Shown here piece by piece: positions 1 to 12,000 of a DNA stretch of 64,000 bases. The stretch's first letter is position 1, and every line of letters starts with the position of its first letter. The notes under the pieces were generated by a model. The model made no database searches. It had not been told where the DNA came from and saw only the letters and a list, made by a program, of their open reading frames with translations. Origin of the DNA: Elysia chlorotica (lineage: Eukaryota > Mollusca > Gastropoda > Plakobranchidae); the NCBI GenBank assembly GCA_003991915.1, contig RQTK01000705.1:205019-269018 (forward strand), given 5' to 3'. The position numbers and the translations under genes were made by a program.

Positions 1-360
1 AAAAAACGATTTTTTCTGGGTTTTGAACAAGTAACCAATAATAAACCTGTACAATATAAAATTATAATCTCTTAGATTATTTGCCATGTAGATTTTGTAA
101 GAACTCTGCGGGAAAGACTTGGTTTGCATATGTACACTCCACTTGCGTAGACAATGATGGGTATCACAGGGATGCTCACATCAGGCTTATCTCATGACAG
201 ACTCCAGGCATGGCTATGTTGTCACATTGTGGATTGAAAGCTACGGAATGTCACAAAGAAATTTAGGTACTTATACTATATAAGCAGTCAAGTTGGCAAC
301 AGAATCTTGGGTATGCTGTTATAAAGAAAATTAAAAACTGTCTGCTTTCACATATTCACA
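1..360. other. Intergenic, no gene recognised
   Basis: AT-rich sequence without a convincing reading frame or splice pattern. It lies beyond the 3' end of AP5B1. Near 351-380 it contains one copy of the motif cagtgtactgtcacatag that is amplified as a minisatellite after the LINE fragment, so the LINE appears to sit inside that array. Nothing else is recognised. Confidence 0.6.
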
Positions 361-380
361 GTGTACTGTCACATAGTGTC

Positions 381-921
381 TCGCCACCTCTCATACAAGA
401 CGCGGGGTCATGTGTACAGCACTTGTGTGCGGAGTGCAATGCTCCATGCTAGCGAGACATGGCCCTTGACCAAGCCAAACCTTCAACACCTGCAGAGAAA
501 CGACAGGGCAATGATAAGACAGATCTGCAATGTGAAGCCAGAAGATGTGGCCACCACCAGGTCAAATGAGCTATTGACGCTTCTTGGCCTTGAGGACCTG
601 AACCTCATTCTGAAGGAGAGAAGACTCCGGTGGTAGGCCACGTGGAACGGTCAAGCGGAGCTATCAAGACAGCATTGGACATGCAAGTAACAGGAAGTCG
701 TGGAAAAGGGAGACCCAGAATGACATGGAAGCAGGTGACAGAGAGGGATCGGAAAGACTGGAAACTCTCAACAACTGACCCTCATGACAGAAACACCTGG
801 AGATCTGGTGTGAGATCAGCCATGCGTGCAGCAAGCCAGCTACCTGGAAGGGGGTCCACTGATGTGGATGTTGCCCCAGTACCTGCACGTTAATCAAAAT
901 ACCGATGATGATGATGATTTA
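381..921 (+). mobile_element. Decayed LINE fragment, C-terminal end of ORF2
   Basis: Two overlapping plus-strand frames read like the C-terminal end of an endonuclease/reverse-transcriptase LINE of the RTE/CFDP2-like type. The first (to about 636) carries SAMLHASETWPL, QRNDRAMIRQICNV and ILKERRLRW. The second (630-893) carries GHVERSSGAIKTA, GRGKGRP-like and TWKQV segments. A stop/frameshift at about 634-640 separates them, so the copy is dead. A short GAT-repeat tail (904-920) marks its 3' end. The 5' part of the element is missing. The family is inferred from these recognisable LINE C-terminal phrases. Confidence 0.75.
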
Positions 922-1180
922 TACAGCATACTGTCACATAGTTTTTCAATGCCACACATATACATACTGTCACATAGTTTTTCAATGCCACACATATACA
1001 GTGTACTGTCACATAGTTTTTCAATCCCACACATATACAGCGTACTGTCACATAGTTTTTCAATGCCACACATATACAGCGTACTGTCACATAGTTTTTC
1101 AATGCCACACATACACAGCGTACTGTCACATAGTTTTTCAATGCCACACATATACAGCGTACTGTCACATCGTTTTTGAG
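922..1180. repeat. Minisatellite, 39-bp unit, about 7 copies
   Basis: Tandem copies of a unit containing actgtcacatagtttttcaa and ccacacata, with few substitutions; one copy is 2-3 bp shorter. It follows the LINE tail directly, and one related copy lies on the other side of the LINE at about 351-380. The open frames across it are artefacts of a unit divisible by three. Confidence 0.9.
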
Positions 1181-1186
1181 CGCTAC

Positions 1187-2150
1187 ATTTTGAAGGAAAG
1201 GTCGTTGAGGATCTTACACTGTCAGGCTGTGAAGGAAAGGTCGTTGAGGGTCTTACACTGTCAGGCTGTGAAGGAAAGATCGTTGAGGGTCTTACACTGT
1301 CAGGCTGTGAAGGAAAGGTTGTTGAGGGTCTTATACTGTCAGGCTGTGAAGGAAAGGTCATTGAGGGTCTTATACTGTCAGGCTGTGAAGGAAAGGTCGT
1401 TGAGGATCTTACACTGTCAGGCTGTGAAGGAAAGATCGTTGAGGGTCTTACACTGTCAGGCTGTGAAGGAAAGATCGTTGAGGGTCTTACACTGTCAGGC
1501 TGTACACTGTCAGGCTGTGAAGGAAAGGTCGTTGAGGGTCTTACACTGTCAGGCTGTGAAGGAAAGGTCGTTGAGGATCTTACACTGTCAGGCTGTGAAG
1601 GAAAGGTCGTTGAGGGTCTTACACTGTCAGGCTGTGAAGGAAAGGTCGTTGAGGGTCTTACACTGTCAGGCTGTGAAGGAAAGGTCGTTGAGGGTCTTAC
1701 ACTGTCAGGCTGTGAAGGAAAGGTCGTTGAGGGTCTTACACTGTCAGGCTGTGAAGGAAAGGTCGTTGAGGATCTTACACTGTCAGGCTGTGAAGGAAAG
1801 GTCGTTGAGAATCTAACACTGTCAGGCTGTGAAGGAAAGGTTGTTGAGGGTCTTACACTGTCAGGCTGTGAAGGAAAGGTCATTGAGGGTCTTATACTGT
1901 CAGGCTGTGAAGGAAAGGTCACTACAAGTCTTACACTGTCAGGCTGTGAAGGAAAGATAGTTGAGGGTCTTACACTGTCTGGCTGTGAAGGAAAGATCGT
2001 TGAGGGTCTTACAGTGTCAGGCTGTGAAGGAAAGATCGTTGAGGGTCTTACACTGTCAGGCTGTGAAGGAAAGATCGTTGAGGGTCTTACACTGTCAGGC
2101 TGTGAAGGAAAGGTCGTTGAGGGTCTTACACTGTCAGGCTGTGAAGTTGT
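1187..2150. repeat. Minisatellite, 39-bp unit, about 24 copies, starting in the AP5B1 stop codon
   Basis: About 24 tandem copies of a 39-bp unit (plus-strand core ggtcgttgagggtcttacac). On the minus strand the unit begins ttcacagcctgacag, which is the sequence of the last AP5B1 codons (F-T-A-stop) and the bases after them. The array therefore overlaps the end of the coding region and fills the presumed 3'UTR. Each unit also contains ctttccttcacag, a good 3' splice-site look-alike. Copies differ by single substitutions, and one copy near 1501-1515 is partial. Confidence 0.92.
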
Positions 2151-5100
2151 CGAGGAGCTGGTCTAGCTGCCCCAGCGTGGGCCAGTAATCTGACGCTATG
2201 TGCAGAACGAGGTCAGTGGCGTGGGTGCGGGCGTGGAACATCAGGTGAAAGCGTGGGGGGATGAAGAACAGGTAGTCGTCCGCGTCCGATTCTTCCTCCG
2301 AGCCTGAATAAAAGAGACAATTCAATTTGAACTCACCCCTAACCTTTTCATGAACAAGATTATTAAATCTGATACATGTATTTTTCATCATCTTGAAGTT
2401 TTATGTGATATAGCAGTCTACACTCATCAGAGCATGACAAACAATTTACATTTGGTAGCTTTAAAACATATAGACACTAAAAAGCTGGAAAATATGCAAA
2501 AGATTTTCAACAAAACATTGTGTAGATGCGAGACTTGATGAGTGTAAATGTGTAAAGCCTAGACTGAACTGTAAATGTGTGAAGCCTAGACTGGACTGTA
2601 AATGTGTAAAGCCTAGACTGGACTGTAAATGTGTAAATCCTAGACTTGACTGTAAATGTGTAAAGCCTAGACTTGACTGTAAATGTGTAAAGCCGAGACT
2701 GGACTGTAAATGTGTGAAGCCTAGACTGGACTGTAAATGTGTAAAGCCTAGACTGAACTGTAAATGTGTGAAGCCTAGACTGGACTGTAAATGTGTAAAG
2801 CCTAGACTGGACTGTAAATGTGTAAATCCTAGACTGGACTGTAAATGTGTAAAGCCTAGACTGGACTGTAAATGTGTAAAGCCTAGACTGGACTGTAAAT
2901 GTGTAAAGCCTAGACTGGACTGTAAATGTGTAAATCCTAGACTGGACTGTAAATGTGTAAAGCCTAGACTGGACTGTAAATGTGTAAATCCTAGACTGGA
3001 CTGTAAATGTGTAAAGCCTAGACTGGACTGTAAATGTGTAAAGCTTAGACTGGACTGTAAATGTGTAAAGCCTAGACTGGACTGTAAATGTGTAAATCCT
3101 AGACTGGACTGTAAATGTGTAAAGCTTAGACTGGACTGTAAATGTGTAAATCCTAGACTGGACTGTAAATGTGTAAAGCCTAGACTGGACTGTGAGATCT
3201 TACCGCTGAGGACTAGAGCGTTGGACCAGACCTCTGCCAGCCCACGTCGCGGGCACTTTAAGATCTTGATCGATTCCACACCTGAGCTGAAAACATAAAA
3301 GGTTGACAAAAATGTTTTTAATGTACAAACAATTTTTATTTTCTTGAAAGTTAATTATTCATTAAATTCTAAAAAGAAACAGGGTTTTAAGTGCATCATG
3401 TATGTTTCATGTGAACGATATTTTATAATACTTGGGCTTTATTTTAATTCAAACAATCCACAAATACAACACCCTGTTTCTTCCCTATTTCTTGTTACTA
3501 GTTTTAAAAATCACTACACTATACTTTTGGTTTTGTATTCATCGTGATTTTGAGGTTTAACTGGTGCATTGAACATTCTTCTGATTCTAAGAGAATAAAA
3601 TGTCCGTGGGGTCTAAAGACGAAACCAATGTAATTTGGTTAAGAAATTTTGGAGGAATAACAATATGATGGTGCTGTGGATCTCAGCTGCATGAAAAGCT
3701 TTGGTTTCATGGGGAAAGGTCTAAATCTTTCCGCCAGCAACTAGGCTGTGAAGTCCAACCTGCCCTGTGTCATCAAGCGATGGATAAACAAGAAAGGCAA
3801 CCTTCGATGCAGATTGGTGGCTTCTGCATCCCTTCTTCAAATTATTACAAGCATAAAAAGGCCACACTTTAAAATCTGAGGCGGGGTCACTCCTTTCAAA
3901 TGGGGGCAACATGCACATCCCTATGCACTGATCAATTCCATGACAAATCCTCACTTTTGTAACTTACAACTGTCACTGTCACAACATTCATCAATGCATA
4001 TTGATGCTTCGCAATGCAGATTATATCAATGATATCAGCTGTGTATTATGGTATTGAACACAACCCAAACAAAAAATTATTACCAGCCCTAGTAATGCAA
4101 GAAAGTTGACTATAAGTATATGGCAAATCAACCAATAAAACTAATGCTAAATGGTCATTGTATTGAATAGAAGAAAAGAAAGTAGGTGATATCGATAGTT
4201 CAATATTGTTTGTATGAAGAATATTTTGTTGGACGACATCTGAACCAGTGGCAAGAAACTGAAGTTATAGATCAAACTATTTTCAATTCGCCATAATACG
4301 AAAAGGATCACTCGCAAAAACGTAATTTGCCGTACTTTGGCACAATAAATTACGCCCAAACCGTAATGATGGCGGGTCTGAGAATTGTATCCAGTACTGA
4401 GGAGCGCCACCATGCTCACTCATGAGTGCTTTGGTCTGACAAGCAGGTGGTGCCAGGTTCAAATCTCATCAGATGTCCCTGTCAGGGCGTGCGATTTTTC
4501 ATGAAAACCTTGGGAACATAAATCTTCTTTGAGGTTACCTTGGTCTCACAAAGTCATACAAATTACATGAACAACGACGAACTGAGTCTGCTCTTAGGAG
4601 CAGCAGCAACAGAACTTTAGCATAAGTTTTTCCATTCAATAAATACAAAGCAGACTCACAATGTCCCTGCGTTTTTCTCTGTGCACTTGAGCCAGTGCTG
4701 GTCGAAGAACGCTTTCTTGTCTGCGATGTTGAAGACGTGCCATGGGAACGGCACCAGGAAGTCGGCCAGCTGGAACTGGATTAGGTCAAGGTCACACTGG
4801 TAGGTCGACTTGTCATGGCCAAACACAGCTCTGGAGGGGAGAGAACACTTACGTAGCATTGTGGAAACCAGATGATCTTCAGTGTCATTTTTGTTTCTTA
4901 TTCTAAGTTGATCATAGTCATAAACCAATTTGTTCATTCAGTTGTAGATACTGCTAATGGCAAGACTTGCAGAGAATGAATCCAGCAGAGAGCAGCAACA
5001 GAACACCAGGGACCTGTCACTTCAGGCTGCTCATCAGAGATTTCAACAGAATTATTCAGAAGCATGAAGAGCAAGAAACTACCATGCTAAATCCAGCTCT

Positions 5101-8100
5101 CATACAACTTGCCAGAAACTACCATGGTTTTGCTCCTCAAATCAACTAAATCCAGCTTTCATACAACTTGCAATAAACTGCCAGGGAACTAAGACCATAG
5201 CTCTGATAAATTATTCTCACCTGAGACTCATGGTGGCTTCCCCTGGAACTTTTGGTGTGATTGAATATTCCACCACGCCCGATTCTGAGCAAGATTATAC
5301 AAAATAACGTGAATTGAAAAGAAAGAAAGTAAATAGAAGATCCAGGATTAGTGGGTTCTGCTATATGTCTTTACCTTAGAGCTAATTATTTAACTGTTGA
5401 TTTTTTGGTTATTTTATTTGTTTACATAAAGGAAATATTTATTCTGTTCTATTCTGTTTGATTTATAATCAATGGGATACTTCACACCATTTATTGACTC
5501 CTATTGAAGTGATGATATTAAGGATCGAGTATCCAAGCTGGGCCCTTTAAAAACTAATTTTAAAAATCCTTTCATAAATGTATGAACATGTGTCATTTGT
5601 TATTATTGAAAATTATAGAGGGTAAAAAATAATAATTAAAACACAAAAAAAGCTTTATGTACAACTGTTATCTACCTGTTTTGTCAAGAAAAACCAGAGA
5701 CACATCTGTTGGAAAAAAAATAAACAATCGTCTTATTTCAGAAGTAAACAGATTGATGGAGCTGTGAGTAACACTGTGTTTGTTACACTGTCCCTGACCA
5801 TTGACAGGAGAGGGAAGTGCCGTTTGAAAGATCAACATTCAGTTTGAAGATACATACACTAAAATACATTTATATTCGACTTTTTAATGACACATAGACT
5901 AAAAGTAAAAAACATTTAAAATCAACTTGTTTGGTGATAGATATACTAAAATAAATTTAGAATCGACTCATTTGATGATAGATACATGCAAACGCAAGTA
6001 CATTTAAAATCAACTTGTTTGATGATAGATACACGCAAGTACATTTAGAATCAACTTGTCTGATGATAGATACACGCAAATACATTTAGAATCGACTTGT
6101 CTGATGATAGATACACGCAAGTACATTTAGAATCAACTTGTTTGATGATAGATACACGCAAATACATTTAGAATCGACTTGTCTGATGATAGATACACGC
6201 AAATACATTTAGAATCAACTTGTTTGGTGATAGATACACGCAAATACATTTAGAATCGACTTGTTTGATGATAGATACACGCAAGCGCAAGTACATTTAG
6301 AATCAACTTGTTTGATGATAGATACACGCAAGTACATTTAGAATCAACTTGTTTGATGATAGATACACGCAAATACATTTAAAATCGATTCGTTTGATGA
6401 TAGATACACGCAAGTACATTTAGAATCAACTTGTTTGATGATAGATACACGCAAGTACATTTAAAATCAACTTGTTTGGTCATAGATACACGCAAGTACA
6501 TTTAAAATCAACTCGTTTGGTGATAGATACACACAAGTACATTTAGGATCGACTCGTTTTGTGATAGATACACACAAGTACATTTAGAATCGACTTGTTT
6601 GATGATAGATACACGCAAATACATTTAGAATCAACTTGTTTGATGATAGATACACACAAGTGCAAATACATTTAGAATCAACTTTTTTGATGATAGATAC
6701 ACGCAAATAAATTTAGAATTGACTCGTTTGATGATAGACACACGCAAATAAATTTAGAATTGACTTGTTTGGTGATAGATACACGCAAGTACATTTAGAA
6801 TCGACTCGGTTGGTGATAGATACACGCAAATACATTTAGAATCGACTCGTTTTGTGATAGATACACACAAGTACATTTAGAAGCGACTCGTTTGGTGATA
6901 TACACGCAAATACATTTAGAATCGACTATTTTGGTGATAGAAACATGCAAATACATTTAGAATCGACTCGTTTGGTGATAGATACACGCAAGTACATTTA
7001 GAATCCACTCGTTTGGTGATAGATACACGCAAATACATTTAGAATCAACTCGTTTGGTGATGGATACACGCAAATACATTTAGAATCGACTCGTTTGGTG
7101 ATAGATACACGCAAGTGCAAATACATTAAGAATCAACTCGTTTGATGATAGATTTTTTTTTAGTTTAAGATTGTTTTATTAGACATGCTAAAGCAGAAAA
7201 AACGCTTCATGAAATGTTGCATGTTAGTTTGCATTCACTTGGAGGTTGTAATTTAATTTTTCTGCCATTTTTAGGGTGATAACATTGCATATGTTTGCGT
7301 TTTTTTTTTCTTTTAAAATTACAATTTCCTGGGAGGCCAGAAAACTTTACAATAGAAATTGAAAAAAAAAAAAAAAAAAGAACAATCTGGTAACAAAGTA
7401 GGAGTCTATATAGATAATAATAAATTGATAAAGTGATGATCCTGACAATGATAACAAAAAGACAAAGATAAGAAGCCATGGCTCCGCTGGCCAAGACTTG
7501 TAAGACCTCTAGCCCTCAGACTCATCTACCTTCGCTGAAGTCAAGCTCCTTGCTCTCCCCTGTCTCGAATGCGACAGCAACGAGACAGTCATAGTTACTC
7601 TCTGTCACCTGAAGTTCGAAGACATCAACATCGAAAGTCTCGGACTTAGTCTTGTGGACACCGAATATTTTCTTATTTCATGATAGTAATAAAACATTGT
7701 GGTTATTATTACAGTGATCTTTCTAAGAAGAAGAGGAAGATGTAAGCCATTACAATGGAGCTCTACAGTAAAACTTCCAAGTAAACTTTCTACATGTACG
7801 CATCAACATTAAGGGTGTTTCAACTTGCTAGTGGACTTGTTATAATTCTTTACAACTTTTTTATTTCACTTTTGCTTATCTTTGTTAATGAAAACATGAA
7901 AAAATAATCTTGAAAACCAATAAGATCAATATTTAAAATGTCAAGTAGATGTATTCTCCTTTTTCTATTAGATCTGCAGCCAAAACAAAAGACATATAGG
8001 TTGTTGTTGTTTTTTGTGGGGGGAGGGGGGTTCAGATAAGTCACCACTTTTTTAAAAAGCTATTTGTACATACCAAAGAAGCTGAGAAGGTGCACTTGAG

Positions 8101-9087
8101 TGACGTGTTTAGATGGGACAGTTCCTCGTAATACTCCTGTAACGCAGCTGTCGCTGTCGACAAAGACAGACTCAGGCTGATTTTTCCGACAGTTTAAGTC
8201 TTAGTAACTTAACCTTGTGAACAAAATGTTTTCCTCCACTCTGTCTCTCATTACAGGTTTTAAATTGATTTACCTTATTACAGGGAAAAAAATGTGATTT
8301 GCGATAAAGAATTTTTTTCATCTTAATTATAACAAAAATAAATTTTATATTTCATAAAATGGCGCAAAATCACACTGATCCAGTTTTTTTTTTTACTCTA
8401 ACTTTCAACATGAACTACTTTTTATTGCTATCAATACTTTAAATGTTTCAGTGACATCAAGGTCTTCACGTCCCATACAAAGCTCCTTACCGTCAATGTC
8501 AGGTGACGGTGATCTGAAGGTTTTCTCAGGATCTTTGTGGTACACAACTTCCAATCGTTCCCTGGAATGCAACAAACACCTCAGGATATCATTTTATCAG
8601 GACCACATGAAACTCTTCACAAAGTTCAGCAACAGACCAATCTACAACTTTGTTTACTAGCAACAGCAACGAGAATTTGATGCTCACTTTACCTTCACCG
8701 CCACTCTGTATTAATTTTTATTGCAGTGGAAACCTCATAGTTACAATTCCTTGGGAAGTGATCTAAACTTTGATAAGAGAATTAGAATTACAGAAGAGGA
8801 CGTACCTGAACCACAAGAGTGGTAAAATTAGTAGACAGAACTTAAAAAAAACTGCGTTTATGATGTCCGATTGTTTTCTTTCTATAGCAACCTTCTGCCA
8901 ACCCTATTTCTTTAAGGCATGTCTTGGGCAGCGATGAGCATTGAATCTGCTGGACAGGTAGTACTTTTGTAATGTCTATTGGTGGTGTGAGCTTTACATT
9001 AACAGAATCACATGTATCACCTGCAGAGCTTGATGGGCGAGGAATCCAGGAGATGAATTTCCGCTGGCACCGTCTGGATGGTGGAGC
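2134..9087 (-). CDS. AP5B1: AP5B1 exons 16-23: C-terminal appendage region (residues 576-857)
   Basis: Exons 16-19 are the least conserved part and were placed mainly by frame and splice sites. From exon 20 the match is strong: VVEYSITPKVPGEATMSLR, AVFGHDKSTYQCDLDLIQFQ, LADFLVPFP (human FADLFLPFP), then SGVESIKILKCP and LAEVWSNALV. The last exon has an acidic loop (EEESDADDY) followed by YLFFIPPRFHLMF, DLVLHIASDYWPTLGQLDQL and LDNFTA-stop, parallel to the human end that finishes near DDWAVLPLAGDYLRGL. Exon 22 ends 14 nt before a minisatellite, and the stop codon of exon 23 is itself part of another. Confidence 0.85.
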
Positions 9088-12000
9088 CTACGACAGTCCA
9101 GTCAGTGGAAAATTCAATAGAAAATAGGGACACATTAAAATGGTCATATGGGGGAAAGGAAAGCTTTTTGCCATAAGAGCGTAAAATCTTGTAACTCTTT
9201 CGCACCAAGTGAAACATGTTCCCAATGTGGATCTTCTATTTTATTGCAGAAGATTTGAGATATTTTAATCATTTACAAGCTTTCTCCGTGGAGGAAGAAG
9301 ACAATTAATTTTGAAACTGATAGATTTACCAGGAAAGATGATAGACTTCAAAACAACAGAGCATCAATAGAATAGACCTAGGAGGAAAAAGCTCGAGAAC
9401 AGAGATTTGCCAGGGGTGATAACTCCGCACTCACCATGGAAGAAATCTGCGATGTTTTCCCCTAGATGCATCCCATCCAACACAGCGGCCCCAATGATTT
9501 CCTTGCTCTGAAATGATGGGGTGTAGTTTTCTTTTTAGTCGAGCATATTAATGGCAAAAACTTTTATAGCCTACATTTAATTTAAAAATAACATCAAATT
9601 CCTCATATTTCTGGGTAACTTAAATAAAAAAATAGAAAATTCTTACTGTATCATGAACTGATATAAGTTAATGGGCATACAAATGATTGAACGTGCTGTT
9701 ATGCGTGAAGTTTCCGTTGTTTGCTATACTAAGGTTAAGCTCTGCCCCCGCAGGCAGATCTCAGCTCACCTTGGCGTCGCTAGTCATCGTGAGAAACGCA
9801 TACAAAAACCTCGCCTGGTCCCGGATGTCGAAATCCCCGTAGTGATTCATCATGTAAGACAACAGATCACCCAGCTCTGAAAGTACAGCACATTCATTTT
9901 AGAAAGCTCTGGAAGTACACGCACATTCATTTTAGAAAGCAAAAGTATTTTTTATCAACTCTTCACGGCTGCTCCAAACTAGCTGACTATGCCCGTTGCG
10001 GCTGGCAGGGAAGGTGGGAGGTTGCCGTTGCCATGGTAATTTAAAAAATGGAAAACAAAACAAAAAGCATTTTAAAAATTCTGCGCCGGATGAGTTGAGA
10101 GCCGAATCAGAGAGTAATGAACATTACAAGTCTACTTCACAGGTACCGGTTAAAGTTACTAAAAGAGCAAGTTGGTGAAAGCTCCGTCACTCACGCCAGT
10201 ACAAGATGTCCGTGTGGTGGTGCAGCATCACCGCGCGACACACGCTGAGCACCATGCAGCCGAGGCCCCAGTCGTCTGTCACGTCGCACGCCGCCTCCTT
10301 CACCAGGTCCAGCAGTCTCCGCAGCGGGCGCTGAAAGCAGCAAGACCAGTGAGGAACAGAAAAGGTGGAAGAAAAATGAGAGTTTTTCCCATTTGTTAGT
10401 AAAGAAACCTCATTATTCATAGTGCAAATAGCATAATTTGGTCACAAACATCACGTTTACAGACCCAGCTATATGTATAATGTGATCTCTGGGTTCGCGC
10501 TTTGTGACCCCGTCGCCAGATCTTCTTTGATACCCATTATCAAGATAGCACACATGGAATTTTTGGTAAAATATAAAATCTAGATTGTATCTACATGCGA
10601 TCCAGAGGTCCATCTCCAATATATCACTCGGATACAGTGCAGCTCCTCAAAGGCAAAAATTGAAGCAAGTTTCTCAATCAAGATGTTAGTCTGAATTAGA
10701 GCGAAAAAAACACGAGTGCATCATTCGTAAAAGAGAAATGCTCTATCGACTGTCGTAAACACGATCAACCACAGCAAGTGAACAATCAGAATCAATAGTT
10801 GGAAATCATGTTGGGAGGCAAGAACTGGATGTGAAGATTAAAATATCTGTATTAATCCAACAAATAAAAGATAAAACTAAATTTGCATGATGTGTTTGCA
10901 AAAAGTAGATTGGCTAAAGGTTTGTGAGGGAGTTGCAAATGACCACGAAAGGCTGAGGACTAGATCTAGATGTGAAGAGGAAGAAACGAGCAGGCCGCAG
11001 GCCTATTAAACAGACAAATAAACGATTAAGATAGATCTACGTTAACGTAACCTGTAAACGCATAATTGAGCGCATGATAACGCGAAACACCTGCCCGATA
11101 GTCGACACCAGGTAAGATCAAACACAAATCAGAACCATTACTTCGCTGAAACTGAAGGCAAGTGTCAATGACTGCAAGTAAAGATAGATAGATTGGTATT
11201 TTTTGGACGAATGAACATAAAAGACAATAAAAGATTGGGGTTGATTGATTTCATTAATATTGTTGACTATGTAGCACTATAACAAGTAGAAACGATAGAA
11301 AATATCTCCTATCGATATAATAGTTAAATCGTTCTTATATTTTCTGTCATGCAAACTGTTCAAAGGGATTATCTTTATTCTTTTCTAGTTAGGGTTGTGT
11401 AATTGAGAGAAAATTGTAGCCTTTCATCAAATACGCTGTGCGTTTTTTATTCTTCCGAAGAACAGAGGAGTTGCCAGGATAGTCTTAATTTTTATTTTAT
11501 TGAATAACGTATAGACATATTTGAATAGAAGAATGGTACGAAAATAAACCAAAGCATACCATTTCACAGCTGTGGGAGAAAGTTCACTGCTATTAGTACC
11601 TTTTCGAACATCTCAAAAACTTAGATCTAAAGAGAATATGATAAAGAACACCAGAAACTCTTAGCCTATCACAAAATACGTCGTCAAGACGAACTCAGCT
11701 AAAATGCAATATGATAATTGGAGTTAAACGTCAGCCCTAAAATGCAATATGTTGAGTTAAATTGGATTAACGTTTAACGTCAGCCCACTATCAGTAGTAG
11801 GTGTGGAACTGGGCTCGTCTTGGGTATTTCATAAGCGGAGAACAGAGGTAGCCGCACAACAAAAAATGTTAAGGAGCAAAAATAATCGGCGATCGCGCTG
11901 CTGAATATCTTCCGCTAAAAAAAATTGGTACATTCCTCTGGATATCGGAAAAATCGGGATTGGCGACGGAAATCGGTATGTACCAATCAAATTGGTACAA

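Noticed and set aside
894..1922. Long open frame with repeats of TFPSQPDSVRPS
   Set aside because: It is the 39-bp minisatellite read in one frame; the unit is a multiple of three, so frames stay open on both strands. No start context, splice sites or family match.
2461..3309. Long frames of repeated SSLGFTHLQ and KPRLDCKCV
   Set aside because: Both strands of a 27-bp minisatellite are open. Only 3204-3286 (minus) within it is a real AP5B1 exon.
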